NCBI GenBank assembly: GCA_031265725.1
Contig: JAISCH010000120.1
Span: forward strand, 1 to 6,265
DNA: 6,265 bases
Reading direction: 5' to 3'
DNA from: Propionibacteriaceae bacterium
GTDB lineage: Bacteria; Actinomycetota; Actinomycetes; Propionibacteriales; Propionibacteriaceae
Shown here: positions 6,178-6,265 of the stretch, one piece after another
Numbering within the stretch: position 1 is the first letter of the stretch
Layout of the letters: every line of letters starts with the position of its first letter
The notes under the pieces: generated by a model
The model's input: only the letters and a program-made list of their open reading frames with translations
Told to the model about the DNA's origin: nothing
Database searches by the model: none
Translations under genes and position numbers: made by a program

Positions 6178-6265
6178 GCTGGCACCACCTGGGTCTTTTC
6201 GGACTTGGTGAGATAACCACGCTCCCGCAGTTGTCGCAAAAACTCGCCATAGCGGGAGTCGTAAT
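6174..6265 (-). CDS. C-terminal end of an unidentified protein, 5' part beyond the window
   Basis: An open frame enters from the right edge and ends at a TGA (6174-6176) that overlaps the kinase start codon as ATGA. The 29 visible residues begin YDSRYGEFLRQL and end with TKSEKTQVVPA. They are strongly charged and helix-like, with no membrane segment. The 4-bp overlap, identical in form to the kinase/regulator junction, and the fact that the kinase ribosome-binding site lies inside it argue that this is a real operon member. I do not recognise the family from so short a piece; an enzyme of the same pathway (isomerase, aldolase or dehydrogenase) would fit, but this is a guess from context. Of the two other frames on this strand, one reads into the kinase and the other runs on inside the kinase gene. 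Confidence 0.72.
   Translation of the reverse strand, partial: YDSRYGEFLRQLRERGYLTKSEKTQVVPA

Overview
The window reads as one minus-strand operon for uptake and catabolism of a sugar or polyol, transcribed from position 6265 toward position 1. All six genes lie on the minus strand. They are tightly packed and in a plausible order of action: an unidentified gene (3' end only), an FGGY-family carbohydrate kinase, a YhfZ-like winged-helix regulator, a zinc-dependent sorbitol/xylitol-type dehydrogenase, a lipoprotein sugar-binding protein, and the double-domain ATPase of a ribose/xylose-type ABC importer. The last gene runs off the left edge a few codons before its expected end. The permease normally found in such systems is not in the window and would be expected just beyond position 1.

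Layout by region: 6174-6265, tail of an unknown protein overlapping the kinase start by ATGA; 4666-6177, kinase, overlapping the regulator start by ATGA; 3704-4669, regulator; 2664-3680, dehydrogenase, whose strong ribosome-binding site follows an 18-bp perfect palindrome at the regulator's 3' end; 2591-2663, a 73-bp spacer with a small inverted repeat and a very good ribosome-binding site; 1553-2590, binding lipoprotein; 1497-1552, a 56-bp spacer; 1-1496, transporter ATPase with a GTG start. There is no gene-free stretch longer than 73 bp, and I see no RNA genes, mobile elements, CRISPR arrays or convincing terminators.

How the genes probably work together: the lipoprotein captures the substrate outside the membrane, the ATPase (with an unseen permease) drives import, the dehydrogenase oxidises a polyol to a ketose (or the reverse), and the kinase phosphorylates the resulting ketose. 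The regulator's C-terminal domain may sense a pathway metabolite. The exact substrate cannot be read from the sequence.

Organism: a lipobox-bearing binding protein points to a Gram-positive type of envelope. The moderately high G+C by eye, the GTG start and the style of the proteins suggest an actinobacterium, but this is inference. Nothing in the window proves a wholly new system. The least ordinary points are a YhfZ-like regulator embedded in a sugar ABC/polyol operon, the palindrome ahead of the dehydrogenase, and paired cysteines in the binding protein.
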